From NCBI RefSeq assembly GCF_014078545.1, contig NZ_MU078712.1, forward strand, positions 5,105-69,104: a stretch of 64,000 nucleotides of DNA, read 5' to 3'. A program made the translations under genes and the position numbers. Positions 34,468 to 44,306 of this stretch are shown one piece after another (within the stretch, counting starts at the first letter, position 1; every line of letters starts with the position of its first letter). The notes beneath the pieces are model-generated. The model saw nothing but the letters and a program-made list of their open reading frames with translations. It made no database searches and had not been told where the DNA came from. Source of the DNA: Nitrosopumilus sp. b1. Lineage in GTDB: Archaea > Thermoproteota > Nitrososphaeria > Nitrososphaerales > Nitrosopumilaceae.

Positions 34468-36735
34468 ATGGAAATTGAAACAACACCTTCTATGGTTTCC
34501 AAAGTTTATGCAAAATTAGAAGAAAATATTTCAAAATATAGAAAGGTTGTAAACAGACCTCTCACTTTGGCTGAAAAAATTCTAGCAGGCCATTTAGTAG
34601 AAGTGGAAAACAAGAATCTCGATGATGGTAAAAATTATGTTTTCTTACGTCCAGATAGGGTTGCATGTCAAGATGTTACTGGTCAAATGGTAATGCTCCA
34701 GTTTATGTCAACAGGTCTTAAGCAAACTAGTTTGCCAACTACAATTCATTGTGATCATCTTATCAGAGCACAAGTTGAAGGCGAAACCGACATGCGCGTT
34801 TCACTAGATGAAAATAGTGAAGTATTCAAATTTCTTGAATCATCTGCAAGTAAACATGGAATAGGATTTTGGAAACCCGGTGCCGGAATAATTCACCAAG
34901 TTGTTTTAGAGAACTATGCATTTCCAGGCGGTCTGATGATTGGCACAGACTCTCACACTCCAAATGCTGGTGGTCTAGGAATGGTTGCAGTTGGTGTTGG
35001 CGGTGTTGATGCAGCAGAAACAATGGCTGGAATGCCCTGGGAGATTCTCTATCCAAAAAGAATAGGTGTCTATTTGACTGGTGAACTAAACGGATGGACA
35101 GCACCAAAAGATATCATTTTACGTGTTGCAGGAGAGCTGACTGTCTCTGGTGGTACCAATGCCATAATAGAATACTTTGGACCGGGAACAAAATCGATCA
35201 GCTGTACCGGAAAGGCAACAATTACTAACATGGGTGCAGAAATTGGTGCTACATGTTCAATATTCCCATATGATGAAAGAATGGAAACTTATCTCAATTA
35301 CACTGAACGAAAAGAATTAGCTGAACTTGCAAATAAAAATAAAAAATTACTGGTTGCAGATCCTGAGGTAGAAAAAGATCCAAAAAAGTATTTTGATAAG
35401 GTAATCGAGATTAATCTTTCAACACTTGAACCACACATAGTTGGGCCACACACTCCTGATCTTGCAAGACCAATATCAAAACTAAATGATGATGTCCAAA
35501 AAGAAAAATACATTGATGAAATTTCTGTAGCACTAATTGGTAGTTGTACAAATTCATCATATGAGGACATGTCTCGTGCTGCCAGCCTAGCAGAACAAGC
35601 AATCAACAATGGTGTTAAATCTAAAATTCCTTTACTAGTAACACCTGGTTCTGAGCAGATTAGAGCAACAATAGAAAGAGATGGACAGATGACCTCTCTA
35701 AAAGAAATTGGAGCAACAGTTCTTGCAAATGCATGTGGTCCATGTATAGGACAATGGAATAGACCAGAATTAAAAAAAGGTGAACAAAATACCATCATTA
35801 CTTCATTTAACAGAAATTTTCCTGGAAGAAACGATGGAAGACGTGAAACAATGAATTTCATTGCTAGTCCAGAAATGATTATTGCACTTGCATTAGGTGG
35901 TAGACTTTCCTTTAATCCACTTACTGATTACATTACGACTCCTGATGGTAAAAAATTCAAACTCGAAGCACCAAAAATTGCACCAGAAGTTCCAAAAGAT
36001 GGATTCAAAAAAGCAGAAAATGTCTATGTTCCACCTTCTAAAAACCCTGAAAGTGTTGAGGTAATAATTAATAAAAATAGTAACAGACTACAAGTTTTAG
36101 AACCATTTGAAAAATGGGATGGAAATGACTTTGTTGATTTTCCAATAATGGTAAAAGCTAAAGGAAAATGCACAACAGATCACATCTCTCCTGCAGGGCC
36201 TTGGCTTTCTTTTAGAGGTCACCTTGATAATCTAAGTGATAACATGCTCCTTGGTGCAGTTAATGCGTTTAACGATGAAGTAGGAAAAGGAAAAAATCAA
36301 CTTAATGATAAAATGGAGCCATTTCCACAAATTGCTCGTCAGTATAAAGAAAAGCAAATTCGGTGGTTAATAATTGGCGACTCTAATTATGGAGAGGGAA
36401 GCAGTAGAGAACACGCTGCAATGTCACCGCGTTATCTCAACTGTGCAGCAGTTATTGCAAAAAGTTTTGCCAGAATTCATGAAACAAATCTGAAAAAACA
36501 GGGACTTTTGGCATTAACATTTGAGAATCCAAAAGATTATGATAAAATAAAAGAAAATGACAAGATCAGCATCATAAATCTTAAAGAAATGAAGCCATCT
36601 CAGCCTGTCAAATGTGTAATCACTCATGATGATGGTACCAAAGATGAAATTTCATTGGTTCATTCGTATAACCAAATGCAAATTGAATGGTTCAGAGCAG
36701 GCTCTGCACTAAATGTACTGCGAAATAAAGAGTAA
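34468..36735 (+). CDS. acn: Aconitate hydratase
   Basis: A 755-residue aconitase of the mitochondrial-like branch. The three [4Fe-4S] cysteines are in GSCTNSSYEDM and NACGPCIGQW; the swivel domain carries GDSNYGEGSSREHAAMSPR. It interconverts citrate and isocitrate. Single gene with leaderless-type promoter. In autotrophic thaumarchaea it supplies 2-oxoglutarate for biosynthesis and runs the incomplete TCA cycle. Confidence 0.96.
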   Translation: MEIETTPSMVSKVYAKLEENISKYRKVVNRPLTLAEKILAGHLVEVENKNLDDGKNYVFLRPDRVACQDVTGQMVMLQFMSTGLKQTSLPTTIHCDHLIRAQVEGETDMRVSLDENSEVFKFLESSASKHGIGFWKPGAGIIHQVVLENYAFPGGLMIGTDSHTPNAGGLGMVAVGVGGVDAAETMAGMPWEILYPKRIGVYLTGELNGWTAPKDIILRVAGELTVSGGTNAIIEYFGPGTKSISCTGKATITNMGAEIGATCSIFPYDERMETYLNYTERKELAELANKNKKLLVADPEVEKDPKKYFDKVIEINLSTLEPHIVGPHTPDLARPISKLNDDVQKEKYIDEISVALIGSCTNSSYEDMSRAASLAEQAINNGVKSKIPLLVTPGSEQIRATIERDGQMTSLKEIGATVLANACGPCIGQWNRPELKKGEQNTIITSFNRNFPGRNDGRRETMNFIASPEMIIALALGGRLSFNPLTDYITTPDGKKFKLEAPKIAPEVPKDGFKKAENVYVPPSKNPESVEVIINKNSNRLQVLEPFEKWDGNDFVDFPIMVKAKGKCTTDHISPAGPWLSFRGHLDNLSDNMLLGAVNAFNDEVGKGKNQLNDKMEPFPQIARQYKEKQIRWLIIGDSNYGEGSSREHAAMSPRYLNCAAVIAKSFARIHETNLKKQGLLALTFENPKDYDKIKENDKISIINLKEMKPSQPVKCVITHDDGTKDEISLVHSYNQMQIEWFRAGSALNVLRNKE

Positions 36736-36756
36736 AAATTTTAATTTAAAATAACG

Positions 36757-36908
36757 TGGGGCCGACCGGAATCGAACCGGCGACCTACGGGTCACTACAG
36801 CTCCAAACTCACATCATCTTTTCATCAGTAGCTTAGTTTAACCTCTGGAGCCCTTAGCGGTGATCTATTCGTAGACACTGTCGCCCTACCAGGCTAGGCT
36901 ACGACCCC
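36757..36908 (-). tRNA. tRNA-Trp (CCA) with two introns
   Basis: A 152-nt gene with acceptor GGGGTCG/CGGCCCC (one G-T pair) and anticodon loop CTCCAGA (anticodon CCA). Two inserts must be removed to give a 74-nt cloverleaf: about 26 nt between positions 28 and 29 in the anticodon stem, and 52 nt at the canonical 37/38 site. The latter contains CTGATGA- and GATGATG-like sequences reminiscent of the C/D guide carried in many archaeal tRNA-Trp introns, but is too short to show a complete two-guide unit. Confidence 0.88.
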
Positions 36909-36996
36909 ACGGCTAATGCACAAATTAACTCGAATTTTAAGTTATTTTTACCAAGATTTATTGCTAATAGAATAATTTCATAATTATTAGAAAATC

Positions 36997-37527
36997 ATGG
37001 TCAAACCAATCTTGTTAGTTTTAGGTGCAATTCCAGCAATTGTAGCAATATTGATTGCAATTCCAATGATCACTAAACCTGACATTCCTTACAGTGCATC
37101 AGTTCCTAGTGATATTATAGAAATTGAATTTACCAAACACAATATCAAAAAGGTTTCATTTGGTGTTACAGAAAGAACAATTCCACAAACATCTGAGATC
37201 CTCATCATAAAAGACAACGGAGATGTACGATACACAATTACTAAAGGTGGGGAACCACAACCAGACAAGCATTTTAAACTTGATGAAGCAACACTCAAAA
37301 AATTATCTGCAATCATTAAAGAGACTGGTTTCATGGAAATTCCATCAGAATCATTCCCTGTAAGCGACGAGGCAGATAATTATGATAGATTTTCAGTAAA
37401 GGTGACCCTAAATGGTGCAGTAAAGCAAATTTATTGGCCGGAGCAAAACGCCACCAACAAATTTGTTCCCCCAATAATCACCCTAGTTGAAACTGAACTT
37501 GAACAGGTAATATCAAAAATTAGCTAG
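36997..37527 (+). CDS. Membrane-anchored extracytoplasmic protein
   Basis: A 176-residue protein with one N-terminal transmembrane helix (about 4-25) and a beta/alpha domain outside (IIEIEFTKHNIKKVSFGVTE, LSAIIKETGFMEIPSE, a region resembling small secreted inhibitor-like or YcgL-type folds). No catalytic residues recognised. ATG start. Confidence 0.6.
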   Translation: MVKPILLVLGAIPAIVAILIAIPMITKPDIPYSASVPSDIIEIEFTKHNIKKVSFGVTERTIPQTSEILIIKDNGDVRYTITKGGEPQPDKHFKLDEATLKKLSAIIKETGFMEIPSESFPVSDEADNYDRFSVKVTLNGAVKQIYWPEQNATNKFVPPIITLVETELEQVISKIS

Positions 37528-37603
37528 ATTCCTTTTCTTACTACGTATGATATTGTGTTAAAAAAGTGAATAGGTACAAATAGGATATGATGAGACTTTT
37601 ACC

Positions 37604-38572
37604 ATGATTCCACTTTCAGGTGATCTAAGAAACGCAAAAGGCATTGTAACTGAAAACATTGATGCAACTTCAATCACTCGCGGTACTTCAACCCTTAAAC
37701 GAGGTTTTGCTCATATGCTAAAAAATGGTGTAGTAATGGATGTCACCACTGTAGAGCAAGCTCAAATCGCCGAAGAAGCAGGAGCAGTTTCCGTTATGGT
37801 TTTAGATAAACTTCCTTCTGATGTTCGCAAAGCAGGCGGTGTGGCAAGAACTGCAAGCATTAGAGTTATTCAAGATATTATGGATTCTGTTACAATCCCA
37901 GTTATGGCAAAATGCAGGATTGGCCATGTCTATGAAGCTCGAGTATTACAAGAGACTGATGTTGACATGATTGATGAATCAGAAGTATTGACGCCCGCAG
38001 ATGAAACCCATCATATTTGGAAATGGGATTTTACTACGCCTTTTGTTAATGGTGCCCGTTCTCTTGCAGAAGCATTACGAAGAGTCGAAGAAGGAGCTGC
38101 AATGATTCGAACAAAAGGAGAGCCTGGAACAGGAAACGTTGCAGAAGCTGTAACCCACATTAAAAAAGTCAATGATGAATTACGTGCAATTAAATCAATT
38201 TACGATTCAGGTGATAACCAAGATCTTGTCCGAATTGCCAGAGAGTTCAAGGTTTCTTATGACCTTGTAGAGCAAACAGCAAAAACTGGTAGACTGCCTG
38301 TTGTAAATTTTGCAGCAGGTGGTATTGCAACTCCTGCTGATGCTGCATATCTAATGTCATTAGGATGTGATGGAATCTTTGTTGGTTCTGGAATCTTCAA
38401 AGCAGAAGATGCAAAGGAACGTGCAAGAGCAGTAGTACTTGCAACAACATTTTGGGAAGAACCAGATAAAGTAAAAGAAGCTCAAAAAATGATTGATGAA
38501 AGACAATCAATGTTGGGTCTTGACGTCAACACACTTGAATTAAGAATGCAGGATCGTGGAAGTTCAGCATGA
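37604..38572 (+). CDS. pdxS: Pyridoxal 5'-phosphate synthase subunit PdxS
   Basis: A 322-residue TIM barrel that makes PLP from ribose-5-P (or ribulose-5-P), GAP and ammonia. Recognised from [17 protein letters not shown], the two catalytic lysine regions ([13 protein letters not shown] and [11 protein letters not shown]) and [14 protein letters not shown]. Overlaps pdxT by 4 nt. Its pentose substrate links it to the operon at 0.6-4 kb. Confidence 0.97.
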   Translation: MIPLSGDLRNAKGIVTENIDATSITRGTSTLKRGFAHMLKNGVVMDVTTVEQAQIAEEAGAVSVMVLDKLPSDVRKAGGVARTASIRVIQDIMDSVTIPVMAKCRIGHVYEARVLQETDVDMIDESEVLTPADETHHIWKWDFTTPFVNGARSLAEALRRVEEGAAMIRTKGEPGTGNVAEAVTHIKKVNDELRAIKSIYDSGDNQDLVRIAREFKVSYDLVEQTAKTGRLPVVNFAAGGIATPADAAYLMSLGCDGIFVGSGIFKAEDAKERARAVVLATTFWEEPDKVKEAQKMIDERQSMLGLDVNTLELRMQDRGSSA

Positions 38573-39192
38573 GTGGATTAAACATAGGGGTATTTGGAAT
38601 TCAAGGAGATGTAGCTGAGAACATCAATTCTACTAAACAGGCATTAGATGAATTAGGTGAAACTGGAAATGTTACTCTTGTAAAAACTCCCGACGAAATC
38701 GAAAATCTAGATGGATTGATAATTCCCGGTGGAGAAAGCACGATGATGGGACAACTCTCTTTAGTAAATGGTTCATTAAAAAAAATCAAAGAAAAAATTG
38801 AGTCAGGAATGCCTGTATTTGGAATATGTGCTGGATTAATTCTGCTATCAAAAAATGCAAAGGATAGAGTAGTTGGCAAAACTGATCAGCCATTATTAGA
38901 CATACTTGATGTACATGTTGAACGAAACTCGTTTGGGAGACAAAGAGAATCATTTGAAGCAGAAATTGACATGCCTGAAATCGGAATTTCTGATTTTAAC
39001 GGTGTGTTTATCCGGGCACCATCAATATCTGACGTTGGAAGCAACGTTGAGATTCTTTCAAAATACAACGAAAAAATTATAGCAGTAAAACAAGGTAATA
39101 TCGTAGGAACAGCATTTCATCCAGAGCTAACCGTTGATGGCTCAATGCACAAATATTTCGTGAATCTAATAAAACAGTCAAAACTAAATTAA
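38569..39192 (+). CDS. pdxT: Pyridoxal 5'-phosphate synthase glutaminase subunit PdxT
   Basis: A 207-residue class I glutaminase giving ammonia to PdxS. Nucleophile Cys in [11 protein letters not shown], oxyanion region IPGGESTMM and the His/Glu pair in [11 protein letters not shown] are intact. Translationally coupled to pdxS (ATGA). Confidence 0.96.
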   Translation: MSGLNIGVFGIQGDVAENINSTKQALDELGETGNVTLVKTPDEIENLDGLIIPGGESTMMGQLSLVNGSLKKIKEKIESGMPVFGICAGLILLSKNAKDRVVGKTDQPLLDILDVHVERNSFGRQRESFEAEIDMPEIGISDFNGVFIRAPSISDVGSNVEILSKYNEKIIAVKQGNIVGTAFHPELTVDGSMHKYFVNLIKQSKLN

Positions 39193-39267
39193 AATTGTCT
39201 GTTTGATCACTCAAACTAATCATTCCTTAGCAATTCTTTTTAAAGATGAATAATTTTTTACTGTAAA

Positions 39268-41187
39268 ATGGCTCAAAACATGCTTTTGGCAGGGTTTGCA
39301 ATTCTTACATTATTACTAGGATTCTCAAGCGCAGTTCTGGATTTTCAGGCATTTGCACAAACATCAGATGATGACAGAAAGGATGTTGCCCAAGACAGAC
39401 TGGAACAGCAACGAATTGAAGCAAAAGAAAAGGCTGAGCAGAGAATGCAGGAAGCAAGAGAAAAAGCCGAAGAACGTAAAGAGCAAGCACGTGATCATCT
39501 TGATGATAGAGAAAAAGAAGCACGTGAAAAACTAGAACAAAGAAAACAAGAAGCACGTGAAAAACTAGAACAAAGAAAACAAGAAGCACAAGACAAAGTT
39601 GAAGATAGAAAACAGCAGGCACGAGAGAAATTAGAGGAGCAAAGAGAATTAGCAAAACAAAGATTAGATGAAAAAAGAGATGAAGTACGAGACACTGCTT
39701 CTGAAAAACGAGATGAAATCAAAGAACGATTAGAAGCCAAACGTGATGAAATAAGAGATAGATTAGAAGCAAAAAGAGACGAAGTACGAGATAATATTTC
39801 CGATAAACGTGATGAGATTAGAGATAGATTAGAAGCAAAAAGAGACGAAGTACGAGATAATATTTCCGATAAACGTGATGAGATTAGAATTAAAGTTTTA
39901 GATAAAAGAGAAGATATCCGTGAAAAATTAATTGATAAAAAACAAGAGATTAAAGATAAAGTAAAGGCCGACGTTCTTGATATAGTCAAAGATAAGATCA
40001 AAGACAAATTATCCGATAAAGCAAAAGATGTTGCTAGAGAGAAACTACAACTAAGAATTTCTGATGAAATTCATGATAAAATGATTCAAAAAGCACGAAC
40101 AGAAGTTGCTGCTTCCGCTAAAGCAAATGTCATAGGTGATGTTCGTGATAAAATTACAGATGATGTTCGTGACAGAGCAATTGAAGCATTACGTGCAAAC
40201 TCTGACCGATTAAGCGACGAAATGAAGGATCGTTTGATTGATGAATTACGTGACAAGGCAAAGTACAAAGCAGATTTGATTAAAGCAAAGATAAAAGAAT
40301 CTGGAAATGATAAGTTCCAACAATTAAAGATTCTGTACAAAGAAAAAATTATTGATAAAGCAAATGAACGATTAGACACTATACGTGATCAAATCAAGTC
40401 ACCTAGATTAGTTGATCAAGTAGAGGATGGCACTTACTATGGAATAAATCCTGACATTCCTGAGGAAGAAACCGTAAACTATTCACTCGAATTCAGGGGT
40501 GATGCCGTAAAGCAAACCGATTCCAGTGTGATTAAAGATGTAACTGGCAATTTGATATTGGAACTAGCTAATGCTGGTGATGTAAATGCAAAACTCAAAG
40601 TGATTGGTGGTGACTTTACAATAATTGATCCTGCAACTGGAGATGTGATCAACGTATGGGATGCATCATTTGGAAGAGCACGAGTATTATTTGACAGAAA
40701 TGCTATGCAAGTTACTGTTAACGCAGTAGATACCAATGGAAAACATGGTACATTTAGAATGCAGGCTGATACTAACGGTGTATTCCCAATAACATCTGGT
40801 GAAATAATGGATATTCATGCAACACATGGCCGAACATCAATTTCTGGTTCATGGATTCTTGATTTTGATGGAACACTAAGTGTTGACACTATAATTCCAA
40901 TTAGCGAATTCAGTGATGTAGAAGCTGATGTCCAGGCTGACATTGTTTCATCAGAACTCACTGAAGAGGCAACAGATGAAATTATTGATGATATTGAGGT
41001 AAACCTTGATGAAATCTTAACTGATGAGGAATTATCTGATTTCACTGAAGATGAAATAAGAGAAATAGAATCAGAGCTAACTGCTGAAATTGTATCTGAA
41101 CTAGAGGATGAAGTAAGCGATGAAATCGAGGATGACATCCAAGATGATGTGAAACAAGCAATCAATGCTGTTTCAGATGAGGAATAA
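39268..41187 (+). CDS. Secreted coiled-coil repeat protein
   Basis: A 639-residue protein: signal peptide (1-30, ending QAFAQ), then about 340 residues of unbroken charged coiled coil made of REKLEQRKQEA- and RDEIRDRLEAKRDEVRDN-type repeats, then a beta-rich domain (about 395-545) and an acidic Glu/Asp-rich C-terminal tail. DNA-level tandem repeats are present. The layout suggests a long extracellular stalk, as for a surface or S-layer-associated protein. The next gene starts 2 nt later and encodes another secreted protein. No enzymatic motif. Confidence 0.7.
   Translation: MAQNMLLAGFAILTLLLGFSSAVLDFQAFAQTSDDDRKDVAQDRLEQQRIEAKEKAEQRMQEAREKAEERKEQARDHLDDREKEAREKLEQRKQEAREKLEQRKQEAQDKVEDRKQQAREKLEEQRELAKQRLDEKRDEVRDTASEKRDEIKERLEAKRDEIRDRLEAKRDEVRDNISDKRDEIRDRLEAKRDEVRDNISDKRDEIRIKVLDKREDIREKLIDKKQEIKDKVKADVLDIVKDKIKDKLSDKAKDVAREKLQLRISDEIHDKMIQKARTEVAASAKANVIGDVRDKITDDVRDRAIEALRANSDRLSDEMKDRLIDELRDKAKYKADLIKAKIKESGNDKFQQLKILYKEKIIDKANERLDTIRDQIKSPRLVDQVEDGTYYGINPDIPEEETVNYSLEFRGDAVKQTDSSVIKDVTGNLILELANAGDVNAKLKVIGGDFTIIDPATGDVINVWDASFGRARVLFDRNAMQVTVNAVDTNGKHGTFRMQADTNGVFPITSGEIMDIHATHGRTSISGSWILDFDGTLSVDTIIPISEFSDVEADVQADIVSSELTEEATDEIIDDIEVNLDEILTDEELSDFTEDEIREIESELTAEIVSELEDEVSDEIEDDIQDDVKQAINAVSDEE
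39518..39583 (+). repeat. 33-bp tandem repeat inside the coiled-coil gene
   Basis: Two adjacent identical 33-bp units (39518-39550, 39551-39583), each encoding 11 residues of heptad-like coiled coil. Confidence 0.85.
39755..39886 (+). repeat. 66-bp tandem repeat inside the coiled-coil gene
   Basis: Two adjacent near-identical 66-bp units (39755-39820, 39821-39886), each encoding 22 residues built from two 11-residue repeats; suggests recent duplication and possible length variation between strains. Confidence 0.85.
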
Positions 41188-41189
41188 CC

Positions 41190-41876
41190 ATGAAAACAAT
41201 ACAATATTCTATATTTGCAATTCTCGGGTTATCGTTGATTGGTTTTTCATCATTTGCCTATGCAGAGTCTGGCTCAATGTCAATCTTAGATCAAACTGTA
41301 GATTATGATATTGAAAACGGTCAGGTTGTTGATATCTATCTAGACGTTGACTTTGTAGAATTGATTTTAGATTTTGTTGCAGTTGATGATGGCATTGTAG
41401 AGATAACCATACCACGAGGACTATTGGATTCTAAATTAAGCGAGACTGAGGATGATATCTTTTTCATATTGGTTGATGGCTTTGAGACAGAGTACATTGA
41501 GATTGAATCTGCTATAGGTACAAGAACTTTGGTGATCCCTTTCTTTGGAGGCGATGAGCAAATTGAGATTATTGGAACTACCGCATTAGAGCCTGTCAAG
41601 ATGGCAGAAATTGAGATTCCAGGCTGGGTTAAGAACAATGCCGGTTGGTGGTCAGAAGGTGTGATTCCTGACTCTGATTTCGTATCAGGCATTCAGTACA
41701 TGATTACTAATGGAATCATGACTATTCCTGAAACAGAATCTGGTCAATCAACCAGTGCTGACATACCAGGCTGGGTTAAGAACAATGCCGGTTGGTGGTC
41801 AGAAGGTAAAATTCCTGACTCTGATTTTGTCTCTGGAATACAATATTTGATAACAAATGGAATCATTGGCATCTAA
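41190..41876 (+). CDS. Secreted protein with two WVKNNAGWWSEG repeats
   Basis: A 228-residue protein: signal peptide (1-25, ending FAYAE), a beta-sandwich domain (30-130), then two copies of a 35-residue unit IPGWVKNNAGWWSEG...DSDFVSGIQY(M/L)ITNGI. This unit is frequent in extracellular thaumarchaeal proteins and probably mediates cell-surface or protein binding. A 42-nt stretch is identical in both copies (41619-41660 and 41766-41807). Located 2 nt after the coiled-coil gene, so the two probably act together at the cell surface. Confidence 0.75.
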   Translation: MKTIQYSIFAILGLSLIGFSSFAYAESGSMSILDQTVDYDIENGQVVDIYLDVDFVELILDFVAVDDGIVEITIPRGLLDSKLSETEDDIFFILVDGFETEYIEIESAIGTRTLVIPFFGGDEQIEIIGTTALEPVKMAEIEIPGWVKNNAGWWSEGVIPDSDFVSGIQYMITNGIMTIPETESGQSTSADIPGWVKNNAGWWSEGKIPDSDFVSGIQYLITNGIIGI

Positions 41877-41962
41877 ACTGAATCTTCCTTAATCTTTCGA
41901 ACAATTAGATAAGCTGCAATACCTGCAACAATCGCTCCAATTATCCATAGATCAAAATCCAT
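41873..41962 (-). CDS. 29-residue single-helix membrane peptide
   Basis: ATG at 41962, TAG ending at 41873, overlapping the convergent repeat-protein gene by 4 nt. The peptide is one hydrophobic helix (LWIIGAIVAGIAAYLIV) with a short charged tail (RKIKEDSV). Plausible but unproven as a gene; the helix and codon pattern are regular. Confidence 0.4.
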   Translation of the reverse strand: MDFDLWIIGAIVAGIAAYLIVRKIKEDSV

Positions 41963-41987
41963 TTGAATAGTAATTGGAACTACTTGT

Positions 41988-44303
41988 TTAAATCAAATTA
42001 TGCATTGATGTCAAGTCTTTTTCAAACGGAACAAGACTAGGTGGAACTTTAATTGCAATTGAATCCTTTAATGAAAGGTCCTTACTCTTTTTTTCATTCC
42101 ATACTTTGGAGTTGAATTCTTCTATCTCTTTGGTTATGGCACTCATATCTGTATGATCCTCTACTTCTACTTGCTTTTGTTTGTGGATGCTCTCTTCTGA
42201 GTAGAGTGTCTTCCATAGATGCTCTGTTATGAAAGGAGTGATTGGAGCCATGAGTTTCAATATTGTTGATAAGACTTTGTGAAGAGTATAGATTGCGGCA
42301 TTTTTCTCTTCATCAGAAAATCCAATTCCATATGCTCTTGCCTTTACCATTTCAATATAATGTGCAGCAAACAGATTCCATGTGAATTCTCTAATTGCAA
42401 TTGCTGGTACAAAAAAGTTGTATTCGTCATATCCTTTCTTGCATTCTTTGATTAGCTTGTTTAATTCTGCTAGAATCCATTTATCAGAATCCAATATTTT
42501 TGTAGACTCAATAACTGGAAAACTAGATAAAAATCTTGAAACATTCCATAATTTGCTGAGGAATTTTTTTGTTGATTCTATCTTTTGCTCATTGCATCTA
42601 AAGTCATATCCGTGATTTATCTCACTTGCACTCCAAAATCGGAAAGTGTCTGCACCAAACTTTTCTACTACCGGCAAAGGATCAATTGCGTTTCCCTTAC
42701 TTTTGCTCATCTTCATTCCTTTTTCATCAAGACCATATCCCATAATCCAGGCTTCAGCCCATGGTTTTTTTCCGGTAAGCTGTTCACATCTTAGGAGTGT
42801 ATAGTATAACCACGTTCGAACAATATCCTTTGCCTGTGGTCTGATTCCAGTGGGGTATGTTTTTTTGAAAAACTCTTCATCTTTTTGGAATTTAGTCACA
42901 AATAATGGTGAAACACTGGAATCCATCCATGTATCAAACGTTCTGTCTTCTCCTACAAATTCAGAATTACCGCACTTTGTACACTTCTTTATTGGAGATT
43001 CATCCTTCCATGGTTTGAAATATTTACCTGGCTCTGGCACATGTGGTTCTGAACATTTCTTACAATACCAGATGGGAATCTCAGTTCCATAGAAACGACG
43101 TCTTGAGATTGGCCAATCAATGGAAATTGACTCCAACCAGTTCATCAAAATTTGTTTGTGCATATTGGGATGAAATTTAATCTCAGAACCAAGTTCTTTC
43201 ATTTTTTCCACTGAATCTATCTGTTTCAGATAATATTCCTCCATTGGAATGATCTCAATTGGAGTTTTGCTTCTCTCTGAAACTGGAGTTCTATGTGAAA
43301 TCTCTTCAATTTTTTCTACAAAGCCTTTTGTTTGCAGATCTTCAATGATCTTTGTTCTTGCCTGTTTTGGTTTCAATCCTTGATATTCTCCAGCAGACTC
43401 TGTCATCCTTCCATCTAGCCCAATTGCAATGACTTCGTCTAGCTTTAGCTCTCTGAATAATGCAACATCATTTTGATCTCCATAGCTACATACCATTACT
43501 GCTCCTGAACCAAATTCTTTCTGAGCAGAGTGATGTGTTTTAATTTCAACCTCGTTTCCAAAAATTGGAACGATTAATTTTTTCCCTACAAGTTTTGTGT
43601 ATCTTTCATCTTCTGGATTTACAATCACTGTTTTACATGCGCACAATAGTTCCGGTCTTGTACTTGCAATGATGATCTCCTCACTAGAATCACTTACTTT
43701 GAATTTCATGTATACTAGCTTAGTTGGGATATCTTCGTATGTTATCTCTGCATCCGCAATTGTAGTGCCAGATACCCAATCATAGTTATTTGGACGTGTA
43801 GCAAGATACACTTGACCCTTCTTCCATAGCTCTATGAAAGTTGCCTGAGTGAGTGACCTGTATTCTTCAGAATCTGTTCTATAATGCTCATCAATGCCAC
43901 CACTTATTCCTAAATTCTTCATTATCTGAATCATCTCTGCTTCCAAGTCATCTAATGCTTCTCTGCACAATTCTAGGAATTTTCCTCGTTCTGTTTCCCT
44001 CATTCGAATGTTGTACTTTTTTTCAGTGTAGAGTTCTACAGGAAGTCCATTTCTGTCAATTCCTATAGGAAAATAGACATTTTTACCAGCCATTCTTGCA
44101 GTTCTTGCAATCATGTCAATCTGAGCATAATGAGCTGCTGCTCCAATATGCCATGGCCTCCCAGATGGATACGGCGGAGGCGTATCAATTGTAAAATTTT
44201 CATTTGCTAGTTGAAACTTGTATAGGTTAGTTTCTTGCCAATTCTCTCTGATCTTCTTTTCTAATTCTGGATTCCAGGCTTTCTCTTGGATTTTTGGTTC
44301 CAT
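41988..44303 (-). CDS. valS: Valyl-tRNA synthetase
   Basis: A 771-residue class I synthetase. HIGH-like motif in YPSGRPWHIGAAAHY, KMSKSKGNAIDP, the DWPISRRRFYGTEIPIWYC zinc/editing-linker region with CKKC...CTKC, and the CP1 editing domain (STRPELLCACKTV). Somewhat shorter than bacterial ValS because the C-terminal coiled coil is missing, as in related archaea. Its start is 3 nt downstream of the pterin-enzyme gene stop. Confidence 0.94.
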   Translation of the reverse strand: MEPKIQEKAWNPELEKKIRENWQETNLYKFQLANENFTIDTPPPYPSGRPWHIGAAAHYAQIDMIARTARMAGKNVYFPIGIDRNGLPVELYTEKKYNIRMRETERGKFLELCREALDDLEAEMIQIMKNLGISGGIDEHYRTDSEEYRSLTQATFIELWKKGQVYLATRPNNYDWVSGTTIADAEITYEDIPTKLVYMKFKVSDSSEEIIIASTRPELLCACKTVIVNPEDERYTKLVGKKLIVPIFGNEVEIKTHHSAQKEFGSGAVMVCSYGDQNDVALFRELKLDEVIAIGLDGRMTESAGEYQGLKPKQARTKIIEDLQTKGFVEKIEEISHRTPVSERSKTPIEIIPMEEYYLKQIDSVEKMKELGSEIKFHPNMHKQILMNWLESISIDWPISRRRFYGTEIPIWYCKKCSEPHVPEPGKYFKPWKDESPIKKCTKCGNSEFVGEDRTFDTWMDSSVSPLFVTKFQKDEEFFKKTYPTGIRPQAKDIVRTWLYYTLLRCEQLTGKKPWAEAWIMGYGLDEKGMKMSKSKGNAIDPLPVVEKFGADTFRFWSASEINHGYDFRCNEQKIESTKKFLSKLWNVSRFLSSFPVIESTKILDSDKWILAELNKLIKECKKGYDEYNFFVPAIAIREFTWNLFAAHYIEMVKARAYGIGFSDEEKNAAIYTLHKVLSTILKLMAPITPFITEHLWKTLYSEESIHKQKQVEVEDHTDMSAITKEIEEFNSKVWNEKKSKDLSLKDSIAIKVPPSLVPFEKDLTSMHNLI

Positions 44304-44306
44304 CTT

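Noticed and set aside
35298-35861. 187-codon minus-strand frame inside aconitase
   Set aside because: Antisense to a fully conserved enzyme; no recognisable protein.
39518-39886. CRISPR array
   Set aside because: Repeats are back-to-back, in frame and coding, with no spacers.
39495-40007. 170-codon frame on the minus strand inside the coiled-coil gene
   Set aside because: Serine/leucine-rich antisense shadow produced by the Glu/Arg/Lys repeat on the plus strand.
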